Shown one piece after another: positions 30,208-39,056 of a stretch of 64,000 nt of DNA. The notes under the pieces were generated by a model. It made no database searches, was not told where the DNA came from, and saw only the letters and a list, made by a program, of their open reading frames with translations. The DNA is from Clostridia bacterium (GTDB taxonomy: Bacteria; Bacillota; Clostridia; Oscillospirales; Acutalibacteraceae): the NCBI GenBank assembly GCA_017622555.1, contig JAGAQV010000016.1:58605-122604 (forward strand). Direction: 5' to 3'. The position numbers and the translations under genes are program-made. Positions within the stretch are counted from its first letter, which is position 1. Every line of letters starts with the position of its first letter.

Positions 30208-31352
30208 TGAAGGGTAATACACAGCTTAGACAGGAAAGTATTCGCCAGGTATTGTCACAAATTAAATACAGCGGCCCTATCTCTAAGCGTGAGCTTCAGG
30301 ATAAAACGGGCTTCAGCTGGGGTAAAATTTCCTTTGTTTCAAATCTTTTATTAAATGAAAATTATGCAATGACCGTTGGTAAACAGGACACGTTTGTTGG
30401 CCGCAAGCCCGAAGAATTGGATATTAACATTAACGATAATTATATTATTGGCGTTGATTTTAGCTGTGAAGGTGTTTTAGTTGTTGTTTGCGACCTTAAG
30501 GGCAGGGTTATCAACAAGTATTTTAATAAATTTGCACAGTACAATTACGACACCGCACTTAACACCTTGTTTTCTTTAGTGCAAAAAGCACTTTATGATA
30601 ACCCGCAAAAAAACATTATTTGTATTTCGGTTGCTATGCAGGGCGAGGTTGATACCGAAAAGGGCGTTGCAAAGCTTATAAGGGCAATTGAAGGATGGGA
30701 AAATGTTCCCGTGTGTGATCTGCTTTTTGAAAGGTTTAAAATTCCCGCATTATTGCTTCATGACCCGGACTGTCTTTTGTATACCGAAAGGTTTTACGGT
30801 GCTTTAAAGGATGACGAAATTGAAAATTCCGCCCTTATAAGATTGGACCATCACGGTATTGGTATTGCGGCAGTAATTGACGGCGAAATGTTTACAGGTG
30901 TTGGTAAAAGAAGGTGCGAAATCGGTACGGTGGCCGTACCTGATGACAAGGGTGGGCAAACCCTTCTTTATAATATCTTAACTGAAAAATATATTCAAAA
31001 AGAATTTTATTATATGACGAACGAAGATCTTAGTTGTGATGAAATTGCCGATTTAGCCCGTCAAGGTGATGAGGAAGCATGCCTAATTTTCAGGCGTCAG
31101 TCAATAGCGCTTGGGTTTGCTTTTAATAGTCTTATAAGCCTTTTAAACAGCGAAAAAATCGTAATTTTTGGTGAGTTTTGCAAATACCTTGATCTTATTT
31201 TGCCCGATGCACAAAAGGTTGTGTATGATTTGCAATACGGTTATGGGCCGAAAATCGTTTTATCCAAGCTTCAAAACGATGCAGCCGCTGTAGGCGCCGC
31301 TTTGTGCGCTTCAGATAAAGTTATTATGGGGCTTGAACTTTCGGGAAATTAG
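30207..31352 (+). CDS. ROK family transcriptional repressor (NagC/XylR-like)
   Basis: The protein has 381 residues. The N-terminal winged helix (about 8-62) has IKYSGPISKRELQDKTGFSWG. A ROK sugar-binding body follows with IIGVDFSCEGVLVVV, LLHDPDCLLYTERFYG and ALIRLDHHGIGIAAVIDGE. The kinase phosphate motifs are degenerate, as expected for an effector-binding repressor. It is translated from ATG 30207 overlapping the HAD stop. It likely controls this operon, and perhaps nagA, in response to the sugar. Confidence 0.9.
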   Translation: MKGNTQLRQESIRQVLSQIKYSGPISKRELQDKTGFSWGKISFVSNLLLNENYAMTVGKQDTFVGRKPEELDININDNYIIGVDFSCEGVLVVVCDLKGRVINKYFNKFAQYNYDTALNTLFSLVQKALYDNPQKNIICISVAMQGEVDTEKGVAKLIRAIEGWENVPVCDLLFERFKIPALLLHDPDCLLYTERFYGALKDDEIENSALIRLDHHGIGIAAVIDGEMFTGVGKRRCEIGTVAVPDDKGGQTLLYNILTEKYIQKEFYYMTNEDLSCDEIADLARQGDEEACLIFRRQSIALGFAFNSLISLLNSEKIVIFGEFCKYLDLILPDAQKVVYDLQYGYGPKIVLSKLQNDAAAVGAALCASDKVIMGLELSGN

Positions 31353-31452
31353 AAAAATATGCATTGTCGTTTCCTTAACGGTGGTGGCAAGCATTTTTAT
31401 AAATCGTTTTATCAATTTATGACAAAACAATTTTCTTTAGGGAGGAAATAAA

Positions 31453-32904
31453 ATGGTAAAGTTAAAAATAGGTTTAGTAGGCACAAGTCAGCTAAGCTTC
31501 CCCGGCAATAAGGAGGCGGCTTTTAATGCTTGTGCCGAGGCAATGAAAAAGCATGCTGAAAGCATGGGCTTTGATTTGGTGGTTTATCCCGAAACGGTAA
31601 TCGTTAGGGAAGATGCAGTCAAGGCCGTAAAAGCAATGGAAGAAGAAAAAATCGACTTTTTAATGGTTCAGCATACATCTTATTCAGCAGGTCAGCTTGC
31701 CCCCGTGCTTGCTAAAATTCAAAACGCTAACGTGGGATTTTGGGCAATTCCTGAAGGTGAAGCCGTTGAGGGCGCAGTACCCTTTAACTCCCTTTGCAGT
31801 ATAAATATGCATATGGGAATTGTTGCTCATTATCTTAAGGATTATAAAATTAAGGTTAAGTGGTTTTACGGTTATGGTGAGGACGCCGAATTTATCCGCC
31901 GTTTACAAATTACCGTTCGTGCTTTAACCGCAATTAAAAATCTTAAGCAGTCACGCATTGGTCTTGTTGGCGGTGTTGCCCCAGGATTTAACGACCTTTA
32001 TGATGATGAAAGAAATTTAAACAAGCGTTTCGAGGGAATTTACTTTAACCGTTTGCACGAATACAGTGAGCTTAAGGATAAAGCACTTTCATATTCTATG
32101 GACGAAATCAAGCCCATTATGGATAATATGGTTGCTTGCTCTTGCGGTTATGCTGATGAAGCCGCTAAAAAGACACTTGAGGTAAGCGCCCGTTTTTATA
32201 AGGCTTATAAGGAATTTATTGCTGAAAATAATTACGATGCTTTGGCAGTTTCATGCTGGCCAAAGTTCCAGGACGATTTCCAATATTCTATTTGCTCTGT
32301 AATCGGTCAGCTTAACGACGAGGGCACCGTTATGGCATGTGAGGGCGACGTGCTTTCGGCTGTAAGCATGCTTGCGCTTAAGTACATAGCAGGCGGCGAC
32401 GTTACCACCCTTATGGACCTTTCCGCATTCGACGAAAAGGACGAGACTGTTCTTTTATGGCATTGCGGTCCTGCAGCAGCAAGATATTGTCAGAAAAACG
32501 GCTATAAGCTTGGCTGTAACTACAGCGGTATGGCGCACGAGCCCAACAAGGGCTTAACCGCACGCTGTGGTGTTGCTCGTGATATGGTATTTGATGATAA
32601 CCCCATTACCGTTATGCGTTTGTCGGGCGAATGTGATAAAATGCTTCACATGGGCGGCGAATTTATGCTTCCTGATAAGTTCTCCTTCCACGGCAGCCGT
32701 GGCTGGTGCGGTAATTTAACCCTTAACGGTGAAAAAATAAGCGCTAAGGATTTGCTTAACACCATTTTAGTTACAGGCTTCCAGCATCACTTCCCCGTAG
32801 TTGTTGGCGACTATACCGACGAAATTAAGGAATTTGCCGCTTGGGCAGGTCTTGCACCCATTAAGAAGGTTCCTTATGCTGATTATTTACAGATTATTGA
32901 TTAA
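31453..32904 (+). CDS. L-fucose/L-arabinose isomerase family protein
   Basis: The protein has 483 residues of the FucI/AraA-like fold. The N-terminal Rossmann part (IGLVGTSQLSFPGNKEAAFN) leads to the C-terminal catalytic region. The candidate metal ligands are the Glu of MACEGDVLSAVSM, the Asp of TLMDLSAFDEKD and the His of LLWHCGPAAARY, the pattern seen in fucose isomerases. Length is between AraA and FucI, and the closest class is the broad L-fucose isomerase-related group, whose substrates vary. It probably interconverts an aldose and a ketose used by the GatZ-like protein 13 bases downstream. Confidence 0.88.
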   Translation: MVKLKIGLVGTSQLSFPGNKEAAFNACAEAMKKHAESMGFDLVVYPETVIVREDAVKAVKAMEEEKIDFLMVQHTSYSAGQLAPVLAKIQNANVGFWAIPEGEAVEGAVPFNSLCSINMHMGIVAHYLKDYKIKVKWFYGYGEDAEFIRRLQITVRALTAIKNLKQSRIGLVGGVAPGFNDLYDDERNLNKRFEGIYFNRLHEYSELKDKALSYSMDEIKPIMDNMVACSCGYADEAAKKTLEVSARFYKAYKEFIAENNYDALAVSCWPKFQDDFQYSICSVIGQLNDEGTVMACEGDVLSAVSMLALKYIAGGDVTTLMDLSAFDEKDETVLLWHCGPAAARYCQKNGYKLGCNYSGMAHEPNKGLTARCGVARDMVFDDNPITVMRLSGECDKMLHMGGEFMLPDKFSFHGSRGWCGNLTLNGEKISAKDLLNTILVTGFQHHFPVVVGDYTDEIKEFAAWAGLAPIKKVPYADYLQIID

Positions 32905-32917
32905 GAGGTGGTAAAGT

Positions 32918-34186
32918 ATGAATAACAAAATTACAATTACTGAAATGATGGATGCTGCTAAAATTTTAAAGCAGCAGGGCGAAAAATTTACAACCTTAGG
33001 CATTGGTCCTATGTCTAAGCCGCTTATTAAAGCAGTGCTCGAGCTTGCACAGGAAAAGGATTTTCCCATTATGCTTATTGCAAGCCGTAATCAAGTTGAC
33101 AGCGATGAATTCGGTCACGGTTACGTTATGGGCTGGGATCAGGACCGCTTTGTTGCCGATGTTAAGGCAGTAGAAGAAGAAATTGGCTTTACGGGACTTT
33201 GCTATCTTTGCCGTGACCATGGTGGCCCTTGGCAGAGAGACGAGGAGCGCAAGGCGGGTCTTCCCGTAGATGAAGCAATGGCACGTTGCATTCGTTCTTA
33301 TAAGCACGATATGGAGGCAGGCTTTGACCTATTACATATCGACCCCACTAAAGACCCCGAATTTGCAATGGGTACGGTTCCTTTTGAGTTGGTTATTGAC
33401 CGTACAGTAGAGATTATTGACGAGCTTGAAAAATTCCGCAAGGAAAAGGGTCTTGCACCCGTTGGCTATGAAGCAGGCACCGAAGAAACTAACGGTGGCT
33501 TGACTTCGGTTGATGCATTTTCAAGCTTTATTGATACCTTAGTTGAAAAATTAGCTGAAAAGGGAATTAAGGCACCTGAATTTGTTGTTGGTCAAACAGG
33601 CACATTAACCCGCCTTACCGAAAACGTTGGTAACTTTAACCGTGAAAACGCTGCACTTCTTTCGGCTAATGCCGCAAAGCACGGTGTTGGTGTTAAGGAA
33701 CATAACGGCGACTATTTAAGTGATAAAATTTTGCTTGAACATCCCGTTTTAGATATTACCGCAATGAACGTTGCCCCTGAATTTGGTACTGTTGAAACCA
33801 GAGCCTATTTAGAGCTTGCAAAGGTAGAAGAAAGAACTGTTGCAAAGGAAAAGCAGTCAAAAATGGCTGAGGAAATGGCAATTGACGCTGTTAAGAGTGA
33901 GCGTTGGAGAAAGTGGATGGTGGGTGACACCGCAACCGCTACTGTTGAGGAAGTTTTGAAGGATAAAGAGCTTACCGCACAAATCACTGATATTTGCGGT
34001 CACTACACCTATGAAACCCCAGCTGTTAAAGCCGAAATTGAAAAGATGCTTAAAAATCTTAAAGAGGTTGGCGTTGACGGTGAGGCCTACGTTAATTATC
34101 AGCTTAAAAACTCAATTGACCGCTATGCATTCTGTTTTGGTATGCACGGTTTAACCTCAAAGCTTTTAAAGGCGTTAGGTAAATAA
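32918..34186 (+). CDS. GatZ/KbaZ-like protein (class II tagatose-bisphosphate aldolase subunit family)
   Basis: The protein has 422 residues of the GatZ/KbaZ/AgaZ family barrel. Typical stretches are GIGPMSKPLIKAVLELA, IMLIASRNQVD, LCRDHGGPW, LLHIDPTKDP, YEAGTEETNGG, VVGQTGTLTRL and VKEHNGDYLSD. In enteric bacteria such proteins accompany the catalytic subunit of tagatose-1,6-bisphosphate aldolase. No GatY/KbaY-type partner is present here. Paired with an isomerase it may instead be a stand-alone sugar enzyme (epimerase, kinase or aldolase have been discussed for the family). It is the last gene of the operon. Confidence 0.85.
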   Translation: MNNKITITEMMDAAKILKQQGEKFTTLGIGPMSKPLIKAVLELAQEKDFPIMLIASRNQVDSDEFGHGYVMGWDQDRFVADVKAVEEEIGFTGLCYLCRDHGGPWQRDEERKAGLPVDEAMARCIRSYKHDMEAGFDLLHIDPTKDPEFAMGTVPFELVIDRTVEIIDELEKFRKEKGLAPVGYEAGTEETNGGLTSVDAFSSFIDTLVEKLAEKGIKAPEFVVGQTGTLTRLTENVGNFNRENAALLSANAAKHGVGVKEHNGDYLSDKILLEHPVLDITAMNVAPEFGTVETRAYLELAKVEERTVAKEKQSKMAEEMAIDAVKSERWRKWMVGDTATATVEEVLKDKELTAQITDICGHYTYETPAVKAEIEKMLKNLKEVGVDGEAYVNYQLKNSIDRYAFCFGMHGLTSKLLKALGK

Positions 34187-34194
34187 TTATAACT

Positions 34195-34228
34195 TAAAAA
34201 GCCACCTTAATTTTAGGTGGCTTTTTGT
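34195..34228 (+). terminator. Terminator of the isomerase operon
   Basis: AAAAAGCCACCT (34196-34207) and AGGTGGCTTTTT (34215-34226) pair perfectly around TAATTTT. Confidence 0.9.
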
Positions 34229-34235
34229 CAAAATG

Positions 34236-34264
34236 TTGACATTGGTTCTTTAAAAGTATATAAT
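34236..34264 (+). promoter_or_regulatory. Promoter of the MgtC-like gene
   Basis: TTGACA (34236-34241), a 17-base spacer and TATAAT (34259-34264). Confidence 0.85.
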
Positions 34265-34306
34265 TGTCGTACTATTCATAAATTTTAGAAAAGGGGAGGC
34301 ATTATT

Positions 34307-34951
34307 ATGGATTGGCGTTTTATTCTTGAATGCGCAATAAAAGCGGTTTTAGCGGTTATTGTCGGCGGTGTTATCGGTAGCGAGCGCGCCCGTCACGGCC
34401 GTGCTGCAGGTATGCGCACACATATTTTGGTTTGCCTTGGCGCAACACTTACCGCAATGACAGGTATGTTCCTTTCTAAAGAAATGGGCGGCGACGCTAT
34501 GCGTATTTCGGCACAGGTTGTGTCAGGCATAGGCTTTTTGGGCGCCGGTATGATCATTATTAAAAACGATAATGTGGTTTCGGGTCTTACAACAGCCGCA
34601 GGTATATGGGCTACAAGTATTGTCGGTATAGCGTTGGGTTATGGCTTTTATGCGGGGGCTGTAATTGTATCAGTTTTAATGTTTTTATCAACGGTGCTTC
34701 TAGCACGGTTTGAAAGAACTAAACGCCGTACCGAAGCTATTTATATTGAAATTGATGATATGAGCAAAACGAACGAGGTTGTTGATAAAATTGTTGCGCT
34801 TATCGGTAAGCCGTGTCCCCATAAGGTTTATTCGGCAAAAAGCGGCAACACAAACAATGTGGGTGTTATTATTTTGCTTGACCGAACCATGAATTTTGAT
34901 TTTAATAAAATATTAGAAATAGAACATGTTCTTTATGTAGATGAAGATTAA
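34307..34951 (+). CDS. MgtC/SapB family membrane protein
   Basis: The protein has 214 residues. It has the MgtC core: GGVIGSERARHGRAAGMRTHI, LVCLGATLTAMTG, SGIGFLGAGMIII and GLTTAAGIWATSIVGIALG. About five helices occupy residues 1-135, followed by an 80-residue ACT-like soluble tail. The family includes Mg2+-limitation and virulence factors that modulate the F-type ATPase in enterobacteria, and its role in Firmicutes is unclear. Monocistronic. Confidence 0.92.
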   Translation: MDWRFILECAIKAVLAVIVGGVIGSERARHGRAAGMRTHILVCLGATLTAMTGMFLSKEMGGDAMRISAQVVSGIGFLGAGMIIIKNDNVVSGLTTAAGIWATSIVGIALGYGFYAGAVIVSVLMFLSTVLLARFERTKRRTEAIYIEIDDMSKTNEVVDKIVALIGKPCPHKVYSAKSGNTNNVGVIILLDRTMNFDFNKILEIEHVLYVDED

Positions 34952-34962
34952 AACTCAAAGTG

Positions 34963-34995
34963 AAAGACAAGGCGTAAAGCCTTGTCTTTCTTGTT
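34963..34995 (+). terminator. Terminator after the MgtC-like gene
   Basis: AAAGACAAGGC (34963-34973) pairs with GCCTTGTCTTT (34979-34989) around GTAAA, followed by T-rich sequence. Confidence 0.85.
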
Positions 34996-35002
34996 ATTGT
35001 TC

Positions 35003-35031
35003 TTGCATATTGTAAAATAAAGATGTATAAT
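35003..35031 (+). promoter_or_regulatory. Promoter of the SipW module
   Basis: TTGCAT (35003-35008), a 17-base spacer and TATAAT (35026-35031), then a 60-base leader with GAAAGGAGGAGG before the first gene. Confidence 0.75.
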
Positions 35032-35090
35032 ATAGAGTATAAAATTGATATAGTCGATTTTAGAATATTTAAGAAAGGAGGAGGCATGAA

Positions 35091-35612
35091 ATGAAAAACA
35101 GAAAAATGGCTATTGTTGCGTTTTTACTTGTTGCTGTAATGTGCATTGGTGCAGGTTATGCAGTTCTTACCGATATTCTCGATATCCAAGGTGTTGCTAA
35201 TGTTTCCGCTACCGAAGCTGAAAAGGTTTTCGAAAGCAAAATTTACTTCACTGATGCAGTTGCAAATGACGGCGGTAACACCGCAGAAGTTAATGGTAAC
35301 ACACCTGACAAGGCAACCTTTACTGTAAATACTCTTGCAGGTAAGGGCAATAAGGCTTCATTTACATTTACAATTAAAAATGCAAATGAAGACCTTGACG
35401 CAGTGGTAACACCTGCAATTGCTTCTAACTCCAATGCAACACTTTTCAAGGTTTACAGTGACTGGGCAGGTCAACCAAGGACAATTGTTGCAGGCGCTAG
35501 TGAAACCTACACCGTTACAGTTGAATTGCTTGAAACACCTACCGAAACAGTTGGTACTTCAATTGCAATCGAGCTTACCGCAGTTTCTTCTGAACCTGCT
35601 AGCAATGGATAA
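35091..35612 (+). CDS. SipW-dependent secreted protein, TasA/camelysin-like
   Basis: The protein has 173 residues. The SipW-type signal segment is MAIVAFLLVAVMCIGAGYA, followed by LTDILDIQG, which recurs almost unchanged in the protein encoded at 37941. The mature part is beta-rich, with Thr/Val strands (ATFTVNTLAG, KASFTFTIKNANEDLDAVV, TYTVTVELLETP) as in TasA/CalY matrix proteins. It contains no Cys in the mature region. It is the first gene of a four-gene module with its own SipW peptidase, so it is probably exported and assembled outside the membrane. Confidence 0.82.
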   Translation: MKNRKMAIVAFLLVAVMCIGAGYAVLTDILDIQGVANVSATEAEKVFESKIYFTDAVANDGGNTAEVNGNTPDKATFTVNTLAGKGNKASFTFTIKNANEDLDAVVTPAIASNSNATLFKVYSDWAGQPRTIVAGASETYTVTVELLETPTETVGTSIAIELTAVSSEPASNG

Positions 35613-35652
35613 TTTCGAAGCTTTAAACATTTAAGGAGGGGATAAGACAAAT

Positions 35653-36768
35653 ATGAATATTGATAAGAAAAAATTATACATATTGTCTTGTGCTTTTGCC
35701 GGCGGTCTCCTTCTTTTATGTTTAAACTTGAGGTCAGCGGCGTTAAACTTGCTGATAGCAGTTTTTGCAACTGCGTTTTTTCTGCTTTTTAATTGGTTAA
35801 TAAAAAAACGCAGTATTAAAGCTATAGAGCACCGACAAGTAACATTAATTTTATCGGTAGCGGCTTTAATGATAGTTGGACTTTATTTAGTAACAGGCCT
35901 TGGGTTTGGTCTTTACAAAAACCCGATACAGTTAAGCTGTCTGTGGAAATATGTTTTACCCTTTATTATTACGATAATAATGATAGAAAATATACGCCAC
36001 ATTATGCTTAGTCAAGAAAACAAGTTTTCAAGCGTTATGGCGTACGTGTGCGCCGTTTGTATAGACGCTTTACTTTTAAGCAACGGCGAAATTTTCAAAA
36101 GCTTTGATGCGTTCAACAGCTTTTTATCAATGGCCTTGTTCCCGTCGGTAATAGCTAATATTTTATATCATTTCATTTGTAAAAGGTATGGGGCATTACC
36201 AAACATAATTTACAAATCAATAATTTTTATTTATCCGTTTATTACCCCCATAAAACCGCTTATGCCCGAAGCAATGCTTGCTTTTGCAAAAATTATAATT
36301 CCGCTTATTTTAATGGCTTTCGTAAGCTCGCTTTACGTTAAAAGGCAAAAAAGAGCAACCTCAAAAAGTCGTATGGCGAATAGGGCTTTTACAGTTTTTG
36401 GAATTGCTTTAATGGCAGGCTTTATAATGCTTATTTCCTGCCAGTTCAGGTTTGGCCTTTTGGTAATAGCAACCGAAAGTATGACAGGCGCTATTGATAA
36501 GGGCGATGCAATAATTTATGAACAGTACGACGACCAACTTATAAAGACCGGTCAAGTTTTGATTTTTGAAAAAAATGGCAGAAACACAGTCCACCGTGTT
36601 GTTGACGTTGAAAAAATTAACGGACAAACCCGAATTTATACTAAGGGTGACGCAAACGACGGTATGGACGTAGGCTTTATCACCGAAAGCGATATTGTCG
36701 GTGTATTAAAATTGAAAATTAAGTATCTTGGCTACCCAACGGTTTGGGTGCGAGAACTATTTAAATAA
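35653..36768 (+). CDS. SipW-type (ER-like) signal peptidase I
   Basis: The protein has 371 residues. The first ~250 residues hold about eight hydrophobic helices, much more than the usual single or double anchor. The peptidase domain is C-terminal: VIATESMTGAIDKGDAIIYE (catalytic Ser in ESM), NTVHRVVDV (catalytic His) and YTKGDANDGMD (Asp region), the Ser-His-Asp pattern of the S26B/SipW branch. It probably cleaves the two adjacent secreted proteins. RBS GGAGGGG at 35633-35639. The large N-terminal membrane region is unusual. Confidence 0.88.
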   Translation: MNIDKKKLYILSCAFAGGLLLLCLNLRSAALNLLIAVFATAFFLLFNWLIKKRSIKAIEHRQVTLILSVAALMIVGLYLVTGLGFGLYKNPIQLSCLWKYVLPFIITIIMIENIRHIMLSQENKFSSVMAYVCAVCIDALLLSNGEIFKSFDAFNSFLSMALFPSVIANILYHFICKRYGALPNIIYKSIIFIYPFITPIKPLMPEAMLAFAKIIIPLILMAFVSSLYVKRQKRATSKSRMANRAFTVFGIALMAGFIMLISCQFRFGLLVIATESMTGAIDKGDAIIYEQYDDQLIKTGQVLIFEKNGRNTVHRVVDVEKINGQTRIYTKGDANDGMDVGFITESDIVGVLKLKIKYLGYPTVWVRELFK

Positions 36769-36802
36769 TAATTATTATTAACTGGAAATCAGGTGTAATT
36801 AA

Positions 36803-37921
36803 ATGTCTGAAAAGGAAAAAATAATGCGTGCTAAATATCAGCGCCGCAGGAAAGGGTGGATAACCTTCCAGACAATTGTCATTGTGCTTGTCACCTTGGC
36901 GTTGGCGTTTGGCGGTTATTTGTATTATGGTTTAAACAAAGCAACCTTCGTACCATATACCCAGAAAGGTAACGTTATTTACAAGGCATACCTTGCTGAT
37001 AACGCCTTCTATGAGCAGGAATATTTAAACGGCAGTCACGCTTACGTTGCGTCTCTTGTTGAGAAAATGACGGCTGATTTTGAATATGACTTAAAAATTG
37101 ATGCCGCTGATGTTAAGTTTAAATATTCATATAAAATCGACGCTCAGGTCGAGGTTAGGGACACCGAAACACAAATGGCTATCTTTAACCCTGTGTTCGA
37201 GCTTGTACCCGCTAAAACTATGACAGGCTCGGGTTCGACAGTGTCTGTTAAGGATGCGGTTGAGCTTGATTACAATAAATACAATAAGCTTGCGAAGGAC
37301 TTTATTGCCTCTTACAGCCTTGATGACACGCAGTCGCTTTTAATTGTAAGAATGTACGTTGATGTTTTGGGTGAAAGTCAGGAATTTGCCGCTGATAATA
37401 AGGACAGCTATACAGTAGAATTGTTCGTGCCGCTTAACAAAAAGACAGTTACCCCTTATGTTGTAACCCCCGTTAGTGAGCAGGAGCAAAAGGTGCTTAC
37501 CGTTAACAATAACGACACCATTGTTCTTAAATATATTGTTTTAGGCGTTTTCGCACTTGATTTAATTCTTGTTTTAATATTAGCGCTTTACACAAGGCTT
37601 ACCCGTGACAAGCATATAGACTATTCACGCAAGGTTAAGCGTATTCTTTCAAGCTATACCTCATACATTCAAAGGGTAAATAATCCGGTTGTTTTAAGTG
37701 ATTATCAGGTGCTTAACGTTGACACCTTCGGCGAAATGCTTGAAATTCGTGACACCCTGCAAATGCCGATTTTGATGTTTGAAAACAACGACCGCACCTG
37801 CACACAGTTCTTTATTGTAAATGATAGGATTTTATATCTCTTTAAAATCAACGTAGAGGACGATTTTGAAGATTTTGATTATTGGGATGAGGATTCAGAA
37901 GAACAAGCAGTTAAATTTTAA
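36803..37921 (+). CDS. DUF5305-like membrane protein
   Basis: The protein has 372 residues. It has a basic N-terminus, a membrane helix (about 20-42), an extracytoplasmic domain of about 190 residues with strands such as FEYDLKIDAADVKFKYSYKI, a second helix near 240-265 and a soluble tail ending in an acidic DFEDFDYWDEDSEE stretch. The two-helix layout and the outer-domain wording fit DUF5305 proteins seen beside SipW genes. It might hold or guide the secreted fibres, but no direct evidence exists. Confidence 0.75.
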   Translation: MSEKEKIMRAKYQRRRKGWITFQTIVIVLVTLALAFGGYLYYGLNKATFVPYTQKGNVIYKAYLADNAFYEQEYLNGSHAYVASLVEKMTADFEYDLKIDAADVKFKYSYKIDAQVEVRDTETQMAIFNPVFELVPAKTMTGSGSTVSVKDAVELDYNKYNKLAKDFIASYSLDDTQSLLIVRMYVDVLGESQEFAADNKDSYTVELFVPLNKKTVTPYVVTPVSEQEQKVLTVNNNDTIVLKYIVLGVFALDLILVLILALYTRLTRDKHIDYSRKVKRILSSYTSYIQRVNNPVVLSDYQVLNVDTFGEMLEIRDTLQMPILMFENNDRTCTQFFIVNDRILYLFKINVEDDFEDFDYWDEDSEEQAVKF

Positions 37922-37940
37922 ATGAAAGGAAGTGCCGACC

Positions 37941-38918
37941 GTGAGAAAATTGCATAAAGCTTTATTGTGGTCGGTACTGACTTTAATGGTATTGTCAATT
38001 TCGGTGGGTTATGCCAACTTAACAGATATTCTCGACATACAGGGAATTACAGAGGTTAAACCCCAAAACGGCGTGTTTATCACTACAATAAACGCATCAA
38101 GCGGTGTAACCGTTAATAATTATATTGGCACGGTTATAAATTCTAAAGCTGATATAAGTGGTGGCGAAGTAACAATTAACGTAACTGTTTATAATAATGC
38201 GGACGTGGTTTACGGATATAATGTTATGAAGTACGTTGTGGGTGAAAACACTTACGACAACGAAAACATTGAAATTGTCACCGAAATGAAGCAAAAGCAT
38301 ACTGACTGGATGGTACAGCCAAAAGGATATATGACCTTTCCGGTTACCTTTAAATTTAAGAGTGGGGCGGCAACAACAAACGCAATTTTAAATTCAATAG
38401 TCGAGTTTGAGTTTTTACCTTTCCACGAAATTCCTGACAACGTTGAGGAAAGCACGGTTTCAAATGCGATGGACCGCTTTGAAGAAGTCCTTAATACACC
38501 TGAAGAATATAACGCTCTTATAGAGTATATGAACAACCCACCCGGTTGGGACCGTAACTCGTCGTATATTTCAAACGTTAGAGATGCTAATGATACCGAT
38601 AAGGCCTCAATTGAGGAGCTGTTTTCGGGCAATTTGCATATCAACATTAACGGTGAACAGCACGACGTTAAAATTATGATTAAGCGTGAGAACGTTACAA
38701 GCGCTTACAGTGGCGACGAAATGACGATTTATATGACAACCGATCCACTTACAAGTCGTGGTAAGGCGGTGGTTTACCGTTGTGTATATGTTAACGACAA
38801 CGGCGTTTGGAAGCGTGACGGTGTTATGACGGAAGGTACCGCAACTGTTTGTGACTATACCTTCGGTTCTTCCTGGGGCACAGGCTCGTTCAATACAAAT
38901 ACTTGGGCGGCATCATAA
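37941..38918 (+). CDS. SipW-dependent secreted protein
   Basis: The protein has about 325 residues. The signal segment contains LMVLSISVGYA and LTDILDIQGITEV, closely matching the first gene of the module. A beta-rich region to about 155 is followed by a polar segment, and the C-terminal 100 residues have aromatic and Gly content typical of exported proteins (GSSWGTGSFNTNTW). GTG at 37941 (MRKLHKALLW) is favoured over GTG 37932 because AAAGGA lies 11 bases upstream. It is the last gene before the terminator, and the function of the mature domain is unknown. Confidence 0.8.
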   Translation: MRKLHKALLWSVLTLMVLSISVGYANLTDILDIQGITEVKPQNGVFITTINASSGVTVNNYIGTVINSKADISGGEVTINVTVYNNADVVYGYNVMKYVVGENTYDNENIEIVTEMKQKHTDWMVQPKGYMTFPVTFKFKSGAATTNAILNSIVEFEFLPFHEIPDNVEESTVSNAMDRFEEVLNTPEEYNALIEYMNNPPGWDRNSSYISNVRDANDTDKASIEELFSGNLHININGEQHDVKIMIKRENVTSAYSGDEMTIYMTTDPLTSRGKAVVYRCVYVNDNGVWKRDGVMTEGTATVCDYTFGSSWGTGSFNTNTWAAS

Positions 38919-38927
38919 GCAGTATTT

Positions 38928-38966
38928 AAGTGCGGCGAAATTTGTTTTCGCTGCACTTTTTATATA
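38928..38966 (+). terminator. Terminator of the SipW module
   Basis: AAGTGC and GCGAAA (38928-38940) pair with TTTCGC and GCACTT (38946-38958) with one mismatch, followed by TTTTAT. Confidence 0.8.
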
Positions 38967-38990
38967 AAATTTTTGCACAATTTTTAAAAT

Positions 38991-39021
38991 ACAACATTTT
39001 CGTTATAAAATGTTGTATAAT
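38991..39021 (+). promoter_or_regulatory. Palindrome overlapping the SDR promoter
   Basis: ACAACATTTT (38991-39000), CGTTAT, AAAATGTTGT (39007-39016) is a perfect 10-base inverted repeat. A TATAAT (39016-39021) abuts it and no good -35 is seen. This looks like an operator at a regulated promoter. Confidence 0.6.
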
Positions 39022-39056
39022 GAGTTTCACAAAACCTACTTAGAGGAGAAATTATT

